64,000 bases of DNA from Aquila chrysaetos chrysaetos (GCF_900496995.4 NC_044010.1:4650001-4714000); one strand, 5' to 3'. Positions 47,201 to 60,584 are shown, numbered from the stretch's first letter. The notes: generated by a model from the letters alone, not told the origin. Program-made: numbers and translations.

Positions 47201-50200
47201 TCTGTACTGTGAGGATGCCATCGGTTCTGGGTTAGCTTATTTGTTTTCTATCTGTCCCACTCACCATACAGCATACAGGTACATGATTAGGTGATCAGAC
47301 CTGCAGTGTAGAGTGAAAATGGATGAAAAAAAATAAAACCGAAACCAAACCAAGAAAACCATGACATGATGATAAGTGTCTAATGGAAAATAATAATAAT
47401 CAGTAAGGGTAGGAATAATATTTAGTTCCTCTCATAATTTCCTGAAACGTTCTCAACCATCAACATGCTGGCAATGCTTTACCTTGGTATTAGCATCACC
47501 GGCTAAATGCAGCCATGAAAAAACATGTTTTTCCAAGAATCTGAATGCTGGTATAAATGGTCAAGTTACTATGACTCTTCTTTAGAGTCTTGGCAGGCAG
47601 CTACAGGTCAATTATGACATTATTATTACCGTTACTATTAGTCATGGTATTACTTACTGCAGCAAAACAATTGTGGTTTTTCTCCCCAAGGTTTTATGAT
47701 TTTTGTTCCTCTCTCTCTTTTTTTTAAAAATTATTTTTAATTTTCCGCCCAAAGACATGCAAGTCCTCTAAAAAGACTCTAACCTACCAGTTTGGGGCTT
47801 ACTTTTAGACATTTCTGACAGGACACTTAAAAGTAGCACCTGGACTGTCTGCTGAAAGCTACTGGAATAAAATTCAAAAGAACTCCAGAAACAGCCCCCC
47901 TGGCCCACGTGTAAATATGAATATCTTTGTGTTTTGTATTGTGCTCAGTGCAGTAGGAAGCTAGTCCCAGTCTAGGTAGGGCTTTGAGGTGTTGTCACAA
48001 GGACAGTAATGCACAAACAAGTAAAAATAAGACAAGGGGGGGAAAGAAGCAGATACAAGTGAACAGGGGGAGCACAAAGTAACAGCAGGATGATTAATTA
48101 ATGAAAAGCTGAATAAGCAAGCAGTTCATCTCCTATTCCAGGCTATTAGAAAATTATATCATCAGTGGTGGTTCATTTTTTTAGGGTACTCTATTGTGAG
48201 GTCATCCTCCCTTCATGCTGGCAATTGACCAGTGACTTGTATTTAAATACAGAATATATATAGAGCAAGGCACATAACTCCATTTTAATGGATGCATGTG
48301 TAAGTCTATGTCAATCCATCTGGCTAAATAATAAATAAACATAACCAAGTCTGAACCAAACAGACCCGAGAAGGGTTCACTGCCTGGATGAACAGGGTTT
48401 GCATCCTTGGCCACTAGCTAGCCAATGCCACAATTCTTTGCAGGATCATAATATAGTGGCTGAGGCTGTGATTCCTATGCAGATAGTACTGGACAGGCCT
48501 TTGTGGTAGCTTTTTACATGCCTTTAAGCAAAGAAAACACTTTGTTAATTGTGGGTGTGGTAGGACTTCTTCCCACTGTGCTAGAAGCAGCAGGAGCCCT
48601 TTAAGCCTGCAGGGAAGACCTTGGGGCTCATCTCCATCAGGTGCTCTGTATAGAGGGTGAGGCTAAAACAACTCACCTGGCAGCCCTCAGGACCTCAAAA
48701 AGCCTGGCAGGGGCAGGCAACTGGGTTTGCTGGGTTTGGGTGTCAGTAGGAAGGGTTGTGGTAAGCTGCAAGGGTGGGTAACCCGTGAGCTGGTTAGTGT
48801 ACTGGTGCCTTTTGCCCTTGGATGTTTAGGGCTAGCACAGTGTTTGGTTGTTATGTCGAGGAGGTGGAAGGGACCAGCCTATCTTTCCTGGGCTGCAGTC
48901 AGCTACAGAGATATGAAGGGTCCGGTTTGCAGCAGCTGTGTCAGATGCTTTCAGAAATGCTTACAAGCTAGATTCTAAAAATGAGCTAGGGAAACAAAAG
49001 GGAAAGATACAAAAAACCCTAGATTTTAGGTGCCAGGCTTGTGGAGTGGAAGCAAGGCATTTCAGCTCTCAGTGCCCTGTGTGGCATAAATCAGGTATTT
49101 CAGAAGAATAACAACCTGCACCTTTCTGCCAGTCTCCCTGAAGAAAGAAGGCACTCGCCTCCCAAAGGTAGCGTGCGGGGTGGGAATCTCCCCTTGCTGA
49201 TCTGTGTGAAGAAATTGTGAGTCTGGTGTGAAAAGTGCTGGTCTGCCTCCCTCTCCACAGGGGATGCGTACGTGTGCACGTGCAAGTACAGCAAAGGTCG
49301 CGAAGTGCTCGGACCTGAGGTGGTGGGGACAACCCCGATGTTCCCGCCAGCTTTGCCAGCTGGTTGGAAGGAAGGGATGTTTAGAGCATCACACACATGC
49401 AGTGTGTAACTACTGTTACAGCCCTGTGGAAGAGGAATGGGGGGTGGACCCTGTGGACCACTGCTGTAGTCTGAGCTGTGTGTATTGATTGAGGGAGCAG
49501 GTTTCTTCCATATATTCATAGAGGCCGGTTTAGCCTGAGCTGGGACTCAGAGACTGTGTCTCTCTTTCTCTGGTTATGATTTATGACTTCAATCCAATTT
49601 ATGGCCATTTACAAGAATGCTGAACTGGCTGTAAATCAGTAAAAGACCATAAAATACTCATGAGAACTGCTGAAATCCATCTGGGTGAGCTTCCTTCCCT
49701 CCCAAGAGCAGCCAGCTGAGGGCAGGAAGATGTAGCCCTCCCATCAAGCCCACTTGCAGTAACAGGGGGTGGGGGGAGATGTAGTGCTCAGCTGGAGGAA
49801 AAGGTGAAGGAGGCTTGCTTTCCGAGAGCATACAGGACTCCGATGAGCCATTGCCTGAGGAGCACAATGGTGATAGCAGCAGCTCTGTAGGGCTTCCTCA
49901 GAAGAGTGCAGGGCTTAAGTGAAATCCATAGCTTCAGCCTCCCAAGGGGAAGCAGTAAGTGAAGTCACCTTCAGTGATCTATGAGTATCTTTCAGTGGGT
50001 CAATGTTTTATTAAGTCACTGATTTTTGTGGGCAGTTCATGGGGAACACAGACATAAACTTCCTGGCTGTTTTTATTCTTACCAGCTACTCCAATGACAT
50101 ATTTCTGGGGCACGTTGGTTTGGTCATCACAAGTTAGAATTACAGTCCTCAGGGATTTTGTAAGGTAAGTCTTCACCTGCCTATACTGCCTGAAGTTCAT

Positions 50201-51344
50201 GCTCAGAGTGCAAGGAAGCCCTCCAAGCAAGGGGCCTGATTGTGCCAAATGGCATGCCATGCTTGCCCCAGCAGCAGGGGATCACGCAGTGTGCTACAGA
50301 GCAGCTGGGATATATCAGTTAGGATTCAAATCCTATCTTTGCCTTGTTTGTAGTGTGGGTTTTCCCCTCCTACCCCAAAAATGCCTTACTTGCCAGGCAG
50401 CAGGTGGAACTCGATGAGAATATTTGCAAGTCTCCTTCCTTTTTACCCTAGTGGAAGCTGATGATCTGGTGACAGTGGAGCACCAGGCTAGAAGGCACTG
50501 CAGGGGTCAACAGGTCTTGTTCTGCTCTTGCTCTCTCTAGCAGCAATGAGGTTGTAGAACAAGATGGGTAGAAAGTAACTGAAGGATCCAGGAGTATCCC
50601 CCAAACTCACTCTGTAGCAGAGCACTTCCCACTGCATGGTGATGTTCAGTTAGGTAACAAATGATCAAAAGCCAGAAACTCCAGCGTGCCAGAAGGAGAC
50701 TAAGCACTCCCCAGATTTCTCTGTTGTGCATCGCAAAGAAAGGAAAGCTATTGCTAAATCCTCCACCAACCCAGTGGGGATACCAGGTTCTGGGGTGGAA
50801 GGGGAGCTGTGATGATGCTCTGCTTTTCTTGCCTCCTGTGTCAGTGAGAAGAGGACTAAGCTCCCTCAGGGTGCCTAGGCAGTGAGATCCAGAATGGGGT
50901 ACTAACTTGCTCCTCCTGAGTAGTGAGGTTTAAGCCACTGCGTTCGCCTACTGAATGTCTGAGAATTCTCAGTATGGTAGCCAGCTGAGATAGGTTGATT
51001 TGCTTTGGTTTCTATAACGCTGGAAGACAATAGAGAGGATAAGAGTGCCTAAGGTACTATGCTGGCTCAAACATGGAGGAGGAATACAGAAAGCCCTCAC
51101 AAAATGCATAGCGGAGATAGTCCTGTATATTCAGCACCCACACTCCTGGACTTTCTTGCGCTGTGGTCACCGTGCGATGAGGATCCCCAGATTAGGGGAC
51201 TGTTTGACACAGGATGCTTGGTAGGAAGGGCTAAGGAAGACCATGTGTTCATTAACCCCGGTATTCTGCACGGCACAGTGCTGTGGGGTAGCTCTGTGAT
51301 AATTCCTGCCTCAAGTCCTCTGTGCCGCATTTGGACCACAGCTT
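44225..51344. other. Unique sequence, no gene recognised
   Basis: ATT/ATG-type trinucleotide words cluster at 46480-46530. From about 46 kb onward CpG becomes visibly rare. A minus-strand frame near 50 kb is listed separately. No tRNA, snRNA or miRNA known to me is seen. Confidence 0.45.
50000..50260 (-). other. Minus-strand ORF of 86 codons, unrecognised
   Basis: From the second Met (about 50200) the predicted peptide is balanced and soluble-looking, with VILTCDDQTNVPQKYVIGVA and a final PTKISDLIKH. A GTAAGAA donor-like word lies inside it after VIGVAG, and CTTCAG lies just before. It could be a decayed exon, but I recognise no family and the length is well within chance. Confidence 0.15.
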
Positions 51345-51490
51345 AGAATAATCTAGGCTTGATTTAAAGACATCCCTGCAAGAAAGCCTCCCCTCAAACC
51401 GTGACACGCTGTCCCAGAAGGTAATTACCCTTGCAGTTAAAACATCGCTAGTCCAAATCTGCCTAGCTGCAGATCTGTGGCTGTCTTGCA
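51345..51490 (-). repeat. CR1 LINE fragment, minus strand
   Basis: On the plus strand, AGGCTTGATTTAAAGACATC, then GCTGTCCCAGAAGGTAATTA, then CCCTTGCAGTTAAAACATCG and CAAATCTGCCTAGCTGCAG match antisense CR1 3' words ('cttgatttaaagactt', 'tgttccaatggttaattaccctcactgttaaaa', 'gaatttgtctagcttca'). Confidence 0.65.
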
Positions 51491-54400
51491 CATCGCGCAT
51501 GTGCCAAAGCAGCACAGTGCTTCACCTCTGAGCCAGTATTTCCGACTGGGCTGGCTCAGGAAGCCACTCACCTCTGGGATGCTGCTGCAGTTTGCCAAGA
51601 GCAATGAACCCTGGCCAGCGCTGTGTGTCTCTTTTTCTTTCTTGTATGCAATGCCTTTGGGAGAGATAAGCGATTGTGCTGTCTATGCACTGCCTGTGAC
51701 CCTGTAGTGCCCCGAGAATGAAATCCAGGCTCCACTCTACTTCACATTCAAAACAACAGCAGAAAATAACTTCCACTTTCTTCATTTCTGTGGGCTGGGG
51801 CTCATGGACAATGATAACAAGAAATTGCTATGGCTGAGCGGTGAGTGAGCGAGCAAGCCTGAAGAATCTCTCCCTTATCCTTTTGGCCAGCATAGGCTTA
51901 AAAAGTAGTGCTGATCAGCTGGCTGCTTGGACAGGGCTAAATCCATGACAGAAGAAGCCCTGCTGAGAGTGAGGGAAGATGAGCTGTTGAAAAGCTGGGA
52001 GGACCCTACACCTCCGTGTTGAATGGGCTATCCTTTGCCTGCCTCTTGTAGGATGCAGGCACTGGGTTGGTGCCTGCTATTCTGTACATCACTCAGCTGC
52101 TGTGGATGCAGGACTTCTGGGAAAGGAGAGGCAAATTAGGTCAGCCTCTCTGAGCCATGCAGATTCTTCTCTGCTGTGCACTTGACTGGGCTCCTTCCAG
52201 GCTGTCCAGTTAAGTTTCTGAAGCCCAGGTCCCATTTTCTCTGTAGTCTTATGCCTACTTGACAAATAAGCCGTCTCCTCCTATTATTGCTTTTTTTCCT
52301 AAGGAGAACTCCCTCCTGAGGTTTTCCTTGGAGAAAAGCCAGCAATGTCACTATCCCATGATGAAAGCTCCCATGGTTGCAAGTTTCCCCCTCACTGACA
52401 GATGTTTTCCTTATTTTTTCATCACAGGAATCACATAACCATCATCTCATAGACCTACTGCTGACCACATGCGCCCTTAATGCTCTGTGGGGAGTTCAGC
52501 TTAGAATGAGGATACCTGAAAGCCAGTGATGTTATGAGTACATGAAACTATTGCTAAAGGTTTGGTTATAATTAGGGGATTATGAAGTGTGTGATTCTCT
52601 GACAATGGAATATTCTACCATGTCTCCCATAGCCTGACATTTTAATTCAGAATCTAGGGATTCTACAGCTGGTTTGCTCTTTTATTTATTTCAGATTGAG
52701 TTGTGTGAATAATGGATTTTTCAATTCGATGGCTGGACAAAAAACTAAAGTAAGCTGAAGGAAAAAGAATGGTGGGTTCCATTGGCCAGAAGTACCTCAT
52801 TCAATCCAAAACTAAAAAGAAAATTTTCATTTGATTGTGGGGAGGATGTTAATTTGTTTCTCGTAAAAGTTTTCTTTTTTTAAGCCTGGATTGTTTTAAA
52901 AAATGGTAACACCATTTCAACTATTTAAAAAAAACAGAAAAAATCTGATTCTTCTGAGATTTCTTTCCCTCATCTTTCCCCACACCTCACTTTTGACAGT
53001 CAAATCTGGATAAAGAAAAAATTGACCCAAATTCACTTGGATACTCACAAGTGGAATTGTGTTCTGCTCAAAAATGTTATGCGCAACCTCGCCTGATGAG
53101 CTCAGTTTTGCGATACGGCAGTTCCAATGAGTTGTAGGGTTCCACATTTATTTCCTCCTGGCACCACAAGAGAAAATAGACTCCACTTGACTGAAATGCA
53201 GTTCAAAACATGTTCTGCAGTGCTACACTGTAGTTTCAAAGTCAAGCCTCACATAAAGTAGAAGTTTCTGCAAGCCAAAATGAGGTGCACTGATATGCTG
53301 AAAGCTTCCTTGCTTCAACTGCTTTACCCAGACATGGCTGATTCAAATATAGTAAATAATTTGTTGTATAGGAAGGTGTAAACTCCTGTTCCTTCTCCCA
53401 GAGCTGAGCTGGATGTGTAGGACAAGAAAAGTTACTTTGGTAAGTGAATGCGCAAAGTCTGTGATGCATACACAGGAAACAGATTTGTTGAATGTGAAGA
53501 GGCAAACCTGCCATCTGATAGTAACTGGGCAGGTGGTGATTTGAGATTACTGTTCCTGAGTAGCTGAGAATTATGCACATCCTATTATGTTTAACCCATC
53601 TGTCCTGCTTACCCCACCACATACTTTTCTCTTGTTTTCATCTTTAAAGCTGTTAGCTCTTTCTGTAAGAGTTTGTCATTTAGTCTGCATTTGTACAACT
53701 AATATTGCTGAATTGTGTCACCAGTGTGTCCCCAGGTATGTCCTATCTTTGTGTCCTCCTTGGCCCTGACTGACTGTGAACAAATATTCAGTCTTTGGAA
53801 GAGATGTTGTTGTTATTTTGGTTATATTGATTTGAGGAAGCAATCTGAATAGCTGGATTGCTGTCCCAGTGAAGGCAATCTGGGGGTCACAGTTGCTCCT
53901 TGGGAGCCAGGCTTTGGAGCTCAGTGGAGATTTCTAAAAAGGAGGTGGCTTTGCACATTGTTGGTAACTGGTGGTGGGGGGGTGCATTTGTGTGGGGAGC
54001 CATTTGTTTGGAATATGATTGGGCAACCAGTTCTACTTCCACTGGAAGCCAATCTTTAAGGTCCCATATATTGACTACCTGTGGACAATAGTAACAATGT
54101 ACGCTTATTCCAATCTTTTGTCAGTGATTTCCAATGAGACTATGGCAGTGGACCTGTCTATGATCAGAAAGATATGGGGAGACAGCCCTTTATCCCTCAT
54201 CATCTGAGATGGCCATTCAAATCAATGTGGACAGGGAGGCCCAGGAGAGAATAAGGTCAAAGCTTATTCAAAACCAAAGGGAAACAACAGTGTAAGATAC
54301 AGGAAAAAGCAATGCCTAGTATCCAGCCAGAATTAAACAGGCCAACTTTGTGCACAGTGTCTAAGCCATTAGTAACCAGCAGGGAAGAGCTCCTGAGGTT

Positions 54401-57400
54401 GGTTCAGACCTGGCATGCAGCAGCTCACAATTGGCTCAGCTGTGTGCTGGTGCAGATGGCAGCAGCTGCTGTTGTATGAGGTTTCCCCAGCCCACGGTTA
54501 TTACCTGTTGGCAAACAGAGGGGGGTAAAGAAAAGCAGAAAGTGGTGTGGCTTTTCTAAGCCTGAGCCTTAAGCCAACGTCACCTATTCATGATGCTGAA
54601 ATTGGGAAATGGTACTCAGGGCAGTGCATGAAAAACATCTGAAACAGGATCAGCTCTTTTCCGTCCTGCTCTTTTGCTTTGATTTCCATGTTAGCTCTCA
54701 TTTTTCCCTTGCCTGTGTGTTCCCTCAGTGTTTGACCTTTCCTCCCCAGTCCCCTGGCCTTTTCTATTCTAAGCTGATAAGAGGAAGCTCAGAGTTGATA
54801 TGCAGGAATCCCTGGACACAGCTATTTTTTTTCATCAGTAGTTAATTTTCCACTTCTTTTATTTCCTTTGAGATTCAATACATCTACTTTCATGCTTCTG
54901 TGATTCAGTTTGTGGAGGAGACAGACAAGGAAATGCTGAATAAATTTCTTGCCTTCTCTCTCTCAATCCTTTACTCCCATCTTTGCACTGCTCCCTCTCC
55001 CTTTCTTACTTCATACACCACTGTTTTCACATCTGGGTTTTTTTGCTCTCTAGGACTCTGGCTTAGGACAATTACAGATGCTGAGAGGGAAGTCAGAGAT
55101 AGTCATGTTTGGTTGACTAGAAGCCGTTGTTGCTCCAGCCCTCCCAGACTTTCACTGTGCGCACTTTAGAAAGCTGCCACATGGCTTCACTCAGAAGCTT
55201 TGTCGGTCCTGCACTGTGCCAGTTTCTGAGGAGTATGCATTGAAGGTTAGAGTGTTCTCCATAAATACTATCCCTTTCAAGGCTTTCATCTTGATAGAAG
55301 AAAGAGTTTATTGGAGAGGAAAGGCTACATGTTGTGGAAATGTGTCTCCACCAGTAGGAAAATAGGAGGAGGGAGATGGGAGTGAAAGGGAGGGGCAGAA
55401 GAAGGAGAGAAAATGATCAAAATGCCTCTCCCGCAACATTAAGCTCAACCCTTTACATCTAATTTATCGCCTTCTCACATGCCCTGAAACTGAGTAAATA
55501 TAGTTCCTTGGGCTACTATGTCCCTACTATGTTCCCTGCTGTTCTTTTACTTGGTGCGGAGGCAACATTTTTCTATTAGGAAATAGTCTGCTTAGTTTAT
55601 TATCTAGCATAGTAAACTGCCATCTCATTACTGATAGAGGGTTGCTAGCTAGCTAAATGCTATTTTATACTAGACTCATGTTTCTAGCTTCTGACTATGT
55701 TAAAATAGCTGAAGTCACAGGCTAACGGTACCTGTCATATCTAAGGGGAACACGTGTGATTTCTGAGCAACTGTCTAGTTGTGTGATTTTTTTTTTTTTT
55801 AGGAGGCATGTCTGAGGGAGCACATATGGGCAAAGAACTGCCAAATGTGTTTCAAACTCGTCTGGGAGAAAGTCTGCTCGGCAGCCAGACAGGACTCAGA
55901 CATTGCATCCAAATAAAAGCAAGCAAATATTCAGATTATTAACAGAGCACGAGGGGATACAGGACTGTTTCACACATGCACTAGAAAGATTCTTGATACA
56001 GTAGTCCAAATGTCCCTCTTTGTATAATGGAGCCAATGATGATGAAGTCCACAGGGACAGTACAATACGACAAGGATTAGCATTTGGGCTGTTCAAGGGC
56101 TAAAAACTTTGCTTGTATTTCTCTGATTTCTCTGGTGGTCAGATAGGCTAAGAGGTCAAAATGTAGTTGCTGAAGTGTTTGACTCAAGCTAATCCAAACT
56201 TTGTTGCTCTTTTAAGACCATAGAAAGGAAATTGGTCTTACACACCAACTAAGCACTGTTAGGAATAGTCACAGCAGTTTCCAGTCTACCATAGTGGGAT
56301 GGTAATACTGTGTATTACAGTATAAAGCGATCTCTGATTTGTAGTCTGCATCCTTAACCCACTGTTTTCACCTAATTCAGAGGTTAAAATCTCTTCCCTG
56401 GATCATATCTCTATAACAACAACAACAAAAAATCTTTTCTCAGTCTTGATTCTTTTACGAACTGACTGAACTACAAAGAATAAGTCTGTGCAGCTGATGT
56501 GATGCACAGATCCTTTGCAATGTTTACTGCTATGCCTAAGCATCAGGGAGGCATCCCATTACCTGACATCATGAGTCATTATTGGCTTGGTTTGACTGCA
56601 GGAGCTCCTTGTTCCCAAAGGGAAAGAGTCTTCAGTGTGGATTGGTGAACAAGTCTGGCAAGTCAGAGGACCATACTGACCCCAAAAGGAATAGCATAAG
56701 GTCCAGCAATGAGATAAGTAGTTGCTTAAGGAGGCCTCAGGAGGAATTAATTCTCCATTGCTTTCTACTGTTGAAAAGGAGGAGATTTATGGCGTTTTTA
56801 TTCAACTATGCAAATGTGACCTGAGCTCCAGGGAAAGGCATGTTCTATAAATCTAGAAAAAGATCAGTCAATGAAACAAAATGTTTATATGTCTCAAAGG
56901 GGAGTCCTTGCTACATGGTAAAGTGTCAGTTATCTTGAGCTGAGGATCTTCTGACGCAAGTTTGAGCCAAGAAACAAGTAATTTACTTTGGGCTCTAAAC
57001 AGACCTGGCAGAGTAATGGATTATTTAGTGTTGTGACTGGGCCAAAAAGTTAGCGGAAACAGTTGGATTTTAGCCAGAACAGAATTTTTTGTAATAGTGT
57101 TGCCAAAGCAAGACATCTATGACTTCCCCTTTGGTATCATCTTGGTCAAATCCAAAATGCCTTATTTAATCCCCCTCAAAATGTCAGCTGCATTTTCAGG
57201 ATAACTGCTATTAAATTGTTTTTATGTAGGCCATCAGGCATTTTTACAGCACCAGAACACAAAGATCCTTACTTAAGGGAAGTGGGACCTAAATATCTGC
57301 TGAGCTTTCCCAAAGAGGATCTGTGTTTGGTGGGGGGGGGTTAAGCCAGATACAAGCACTGCTATTCCTCTCCTTGGCAGGAGATCAGTCATGACTGATG

Positions 57401-57431
57401 CCCCCAAGATGACTTATGGTCTTGAAAGCAT
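51491..57431. other. Unique, CpG-poor sequence, no gene recognised
   Basis: A T run lies at about 55787-55801, CAA repeats near 56414 and G9 at about 57332. Open frames are short (under 130 codons). I see no recognisable gene or RNA. Confidence 0.45.
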
Positions 57432-57489
57432 CTTATTGTACTAGACAATCTCAGGAGATCTCTTCCAATCTCAAAGATCCTGTGATTCA
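57432..57489 (+). repeat. CR1 LINE 3' end
   Basis: TTGTACTAGACAATCTCAGG, then AGATCTCTTCCAATCTCAAA, then GATCCTGTGATTCAT is the terminal CR1 pattern ('ggactagatgatctccagaggtcccttccaacc...attctgtgattct'). Only the last 60 or so bases survive or are recognisable. Confidence 0.7.
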
Positions 57490-58158
57490 TAATTAAGCAA
57501 CATTGGTGGCAGCTAAAACTGAGTGACCAGTCTGGCATCTTGCAAACAGACCCTTTTCACCCCCAGAGGGAGAGTGGGTTAAAACCTGCCTTTGGTGAGT
57601 TAAAAGAGTCCAAACAACTAGGTGCAAAGCTGGGCTATGCTTTGTGGTTGTCTTGTTGTTGCCTGAAAGTAGGTAAGATTCTGTCTGCAGTATGGACAGC
57701 ACCAAAATATGAGAGCCACTTACAGCCACATTTATTCTTCTAGCAGAGAAAGAATTTGGTGATCTGGGCTATCTCTAGACTCAGCAAGCGTCTTGGATAT
57801 GTCCAAAGGTTTAGCATGTCTAAAATACAGTACCAGCTAGATTGGTCTTGTATCCCTGCATATGCTGCTGCTTGACGTACAGGTGGGAGTCTAAGATTTG
57901 TTGATTGTGCCCTAGATTAAAAACAAAAATCTCAACCCAAAAACTCAGTTGATGAGCTACTTTTGTTCTGTTGCTGAAGCAGCCATTTGTCCTACTGTGT
58001 GCTTGTTTCTCCTGCAGCTAACACTCACCCCTCCTCATGAAGAACTTTGGTTATTTGCATTTTCCGTCCTCTTTTTGCTACATTTACTCTGAAGAGGAGT
58101 TCATGTCTGGATTGGGTGAAATTTAACAGTGATTGCATTTGCAGGGCAAAATCAATTT
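57490..58158. other. Unique sequence, no gene recognised
   Basis: No repeat, RNA or domain recognised. Confidence 0.5.
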
Positions 58159-58185
58159 GTGTGTGTGTGTGTGTATATATATATA
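58159..58185. repeat. (GT)8(AT)n compound microsatellite
   Basis: Eight GT units pass directly into about five AT units. Confidence 0.9.
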
Positions 58186-58482
58186 ATGGAAATAGATATC
58201 ACTTGAGACTGTGAGCTTCATAAGAAGAGGTAGCAAGTCCTGGGCTGGCAGGATGGGGACTACTATGATTGGCAGCAATGATGCCTCAGTTCAGACAGAT
58301 CTGGGATATCTCAATGTGAAATGAGTCCCAGAGATGAAAGAAATGCGAAGAATCAACTGCAAGGTTTCATTGATGGTGATGTATGGAAACCGAAAGTAAG
58401 TATAAGCTGACCAACCCACCTTGGGTGTTAGGATCCTTTACAAGCTTTTAAAGGATTGGACACATTAAAGAGACATGCAGGC

Positions 58483-58660
58483 TTGCTTTAGGGTGTATGA
58501 GTAACAAAGGGATGTTAGTTACGTTGGCTTAGGGGTGTAGGATTAATAGGATGTAATTTATATTGCTTGAGAGTGTAGAAGAAAGAAGATTTACATAGCA
58601 TGGTTTAAGGCTGTAAAAGAAACAGGATGAAATTAACCTCGTTAAAAATTTAGGTGTTAG
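58483..58660 (+). repeat. Degenerate ~40-bp tandem repeat
   Basis: Related words recur at 58483 (TTGCTTTAGGGTGTA), 58524 (TTGGCTTAGGGGTGTA), 58563 (TTGCTTGAGAGTGTA), 58600 (ATGGTTTAAGGCTGTA) and, more weakly, about 58641 (TTTAGGTGTTAGG). Each is followed by an A- and G-rich half with GGATGT or similar. Spacing is 41, 39, 37 and about 41 bases. The copies are diverged and no open frame runs through them. Confidence 0.6.
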
Positions 58661-59032
58661 GAAAAATTTCCCTCAAGTCTTGCAGGATGGTTTTCCAAAG
58701 GAAGAAGTGATAGTAGCATCAGGCCAATTCTTGCTGAACTACGTAAGTCACTGGGTAAGGTACTTCAAGCTCCCGTAGCATCTGGCATGCAGCGATGGAA
58801 ATGGGAAAAAAATAATAATTAATAGGCTTTGATTGGTTCATCTGGTATATATTTTCTAGTTTAGTTTCTGACCTTTAAGAGTCTCCTGTGTGTAATGGTT
58901 TTTTTTACTGTGTATGGTATGTAGTTATGCGTAATGTTACGGGTGAGAAATCAAGCACAGAAAAGCCTAGAAAGTAAAAAAAGTGATGATTTCTCTTGCA
59001 ACATTAACTTAACTGTGTTACAAAATGTATCA
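58661..59032. other. Unique sequence, no gene recognised
   Basis: AT-rich; nothing recognised. Confidence 0.5.
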
Positions 59033-59408
59033 AAGGCCTGTTGACAAATTGGAAAGGGTTCAGCTAAGAGCCCACCAGAACGCTGCAAAGTTTGGAAATC
59101 TGCCTCAGAACAAAAGACCTAGGAAACTCAATCTATTTAGAGAAGACTGAGAAGGATCATCGCCATAGGCCCTGCTTTACCTATTTAGGAAGAAGATTTC
59201 AGCAATTCTGGCAGAGAAAAGGCTGACAAGACCCAGTATGGCAAGCTGAATTACACAAAAGAAGGGTTGGGGGGGAAGTAAGGCGTTTTTAATGGTGAGG
59301 ATAACTTTCCATTTGGGATTAAATATCTGGAGAAATGGTAACTTTCCCACATATCAGGTTTTCAAATCAATTCTGGCCTGCTGTCTAAAAGAGAGATTCT
59401 AGCTCAGA
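59033..59408 (+). repeat. CR1 LINE 3' fragment
   Basis: Sense CR1 words occur in order: TTGACAAATTGGAAAGGGTT with CAGCTAAGAGCCCACC, then CTCAATCTATTTAGAG, then CTGGCAGAGAAAAGGCTGAC, then GTAAGGCGTTTTTAATGGTG with AGGATAAC, and finally TTTTCAAATCAATTCTGG with GTCTAAAAGAGAGATTCTAG. This is the same broad subfamily as the minus-strand copy at 41.7 kb. The very 3' end is lost. Confidence 0.8.
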
Positions 59409-60037
59409 GGCACTTTGATACAGAAATTTTTAGTCAAAGTTCAATGGTCAGTGCTAGGAAATCAGGAAAAAATCATAATCTTTCCTTCTTGATACATGAA
59501 TTTGTGTTTCATACTGCATATTTGGTATCTGAGGAATAATGTGGGTAGCTATAAAATTGGGAAGTTTTCTATTTTCTCACAGAACTTGGCCACTGTTTCG
59601 TTCTCCGGGGTTACAGGGAGACTGCACACACAAATGTGCTCTTCCCTAGAGTGCTGTTTCCAGCACACCACCACCTCCAGAATCTGACATCAATATTTAT
59701 CTCACTAGAGATGTCTGTCTGGTCTGTGTGCAAGGATGGACATTGTCCTTACTGGAACTGGAAGCCCATACCTGCAGGACTCCCAAGAACATGTCTTAAA
59801 ACAGAAATGGTGATACGGATAGGGCCTGGGCTTTAAAGACTCTTCCACTGGGGACAGGGCAGCCACACAACACAAAGGTGTTGTGAAGTTTGGGAGGTGC
59901 TGTGCCTCAGGCACAGGAGATACAGTTTTTATGAGATAAGCTGGTGCGTCTCTACAGAATGGCTGCCACAGAGGGTAGGAAGGAAGGAAGGACGGTAAGA
60001 AAATGGGGTTCATTGTGTGAAAGTAAGCATGAGTACA
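59409..60037. other. Unique sequence, no gene recognised
   Basis: Contains a short (GGAA)n run at about 59978-59993. Nothing else is recognised. Confidence 0.5.
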
Positions 60038-60042
60038 CCAGT
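60038..60042. repeat. Target-site duplication, left copy (CCAGT)
   Basis: CCAGT immediately precedes the TG of the LTR and is repeated exactly at 61373-61377 after the CA. Confidence 0.8.
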
Positions 60043-60238
60043 TGTTGTGGTTTAAGCCCAGCCGGTAACAAAGCACCATGAAGCTGCTCGCTCACTCCTC
60101 AACCCCCAGCCATGGTGGGATGATGAGGAGAAAATATAAAGAAACACTCGTGGGTCGAGACAAGGGCAGGGAGGGATCACTCGCCACTTATGGTCGCGGG
60201 CAAAAGACAGGCTCAACTTGGGGAAGAAACAAAATCAA

Positions 60239-60244
60239 TTTATT
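60239..60244 (-). terminator. LTR polyadenylation signal (AATAAA)
   Basis: TTTATT on the plus strand gives AATAAA on the LTR sense strand, about 200 bases before the LTR 3' end. This is the usual layout for the end of R. Confidence 0.6.
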
Positions 60245-60584
60245 TACTACAAGTCAAAACAAAACAAGGATATTAGGAAGTAAAACCAAACCTTAGAACT
60301 CCTTCCCCCCACCCCTCCCTCCTTCCTGGCTCAACCCCACTCCTGGTTCTCTCTCCCTCCTCGCAGGGGATGGGGTTTGGGGTCAGCTCCTCACATGTTG
60401 TCTCCGCCGCTCCTTCCTCCTCAGGGGGAGGACTCCTCGCTCGTCCCCTGCTCCACCGTGGGCTCCCTCCAACGGGAGACAGCCCTCCATGAACTGCTCC
60501 AGCGTGAGTCCTTCCCGCGGGCTGCGGTTCCTCACAAGCTGCTCCAGCGCGGGTCCCTCCCGCAGGCCAATCTTCAGTCCCAGC

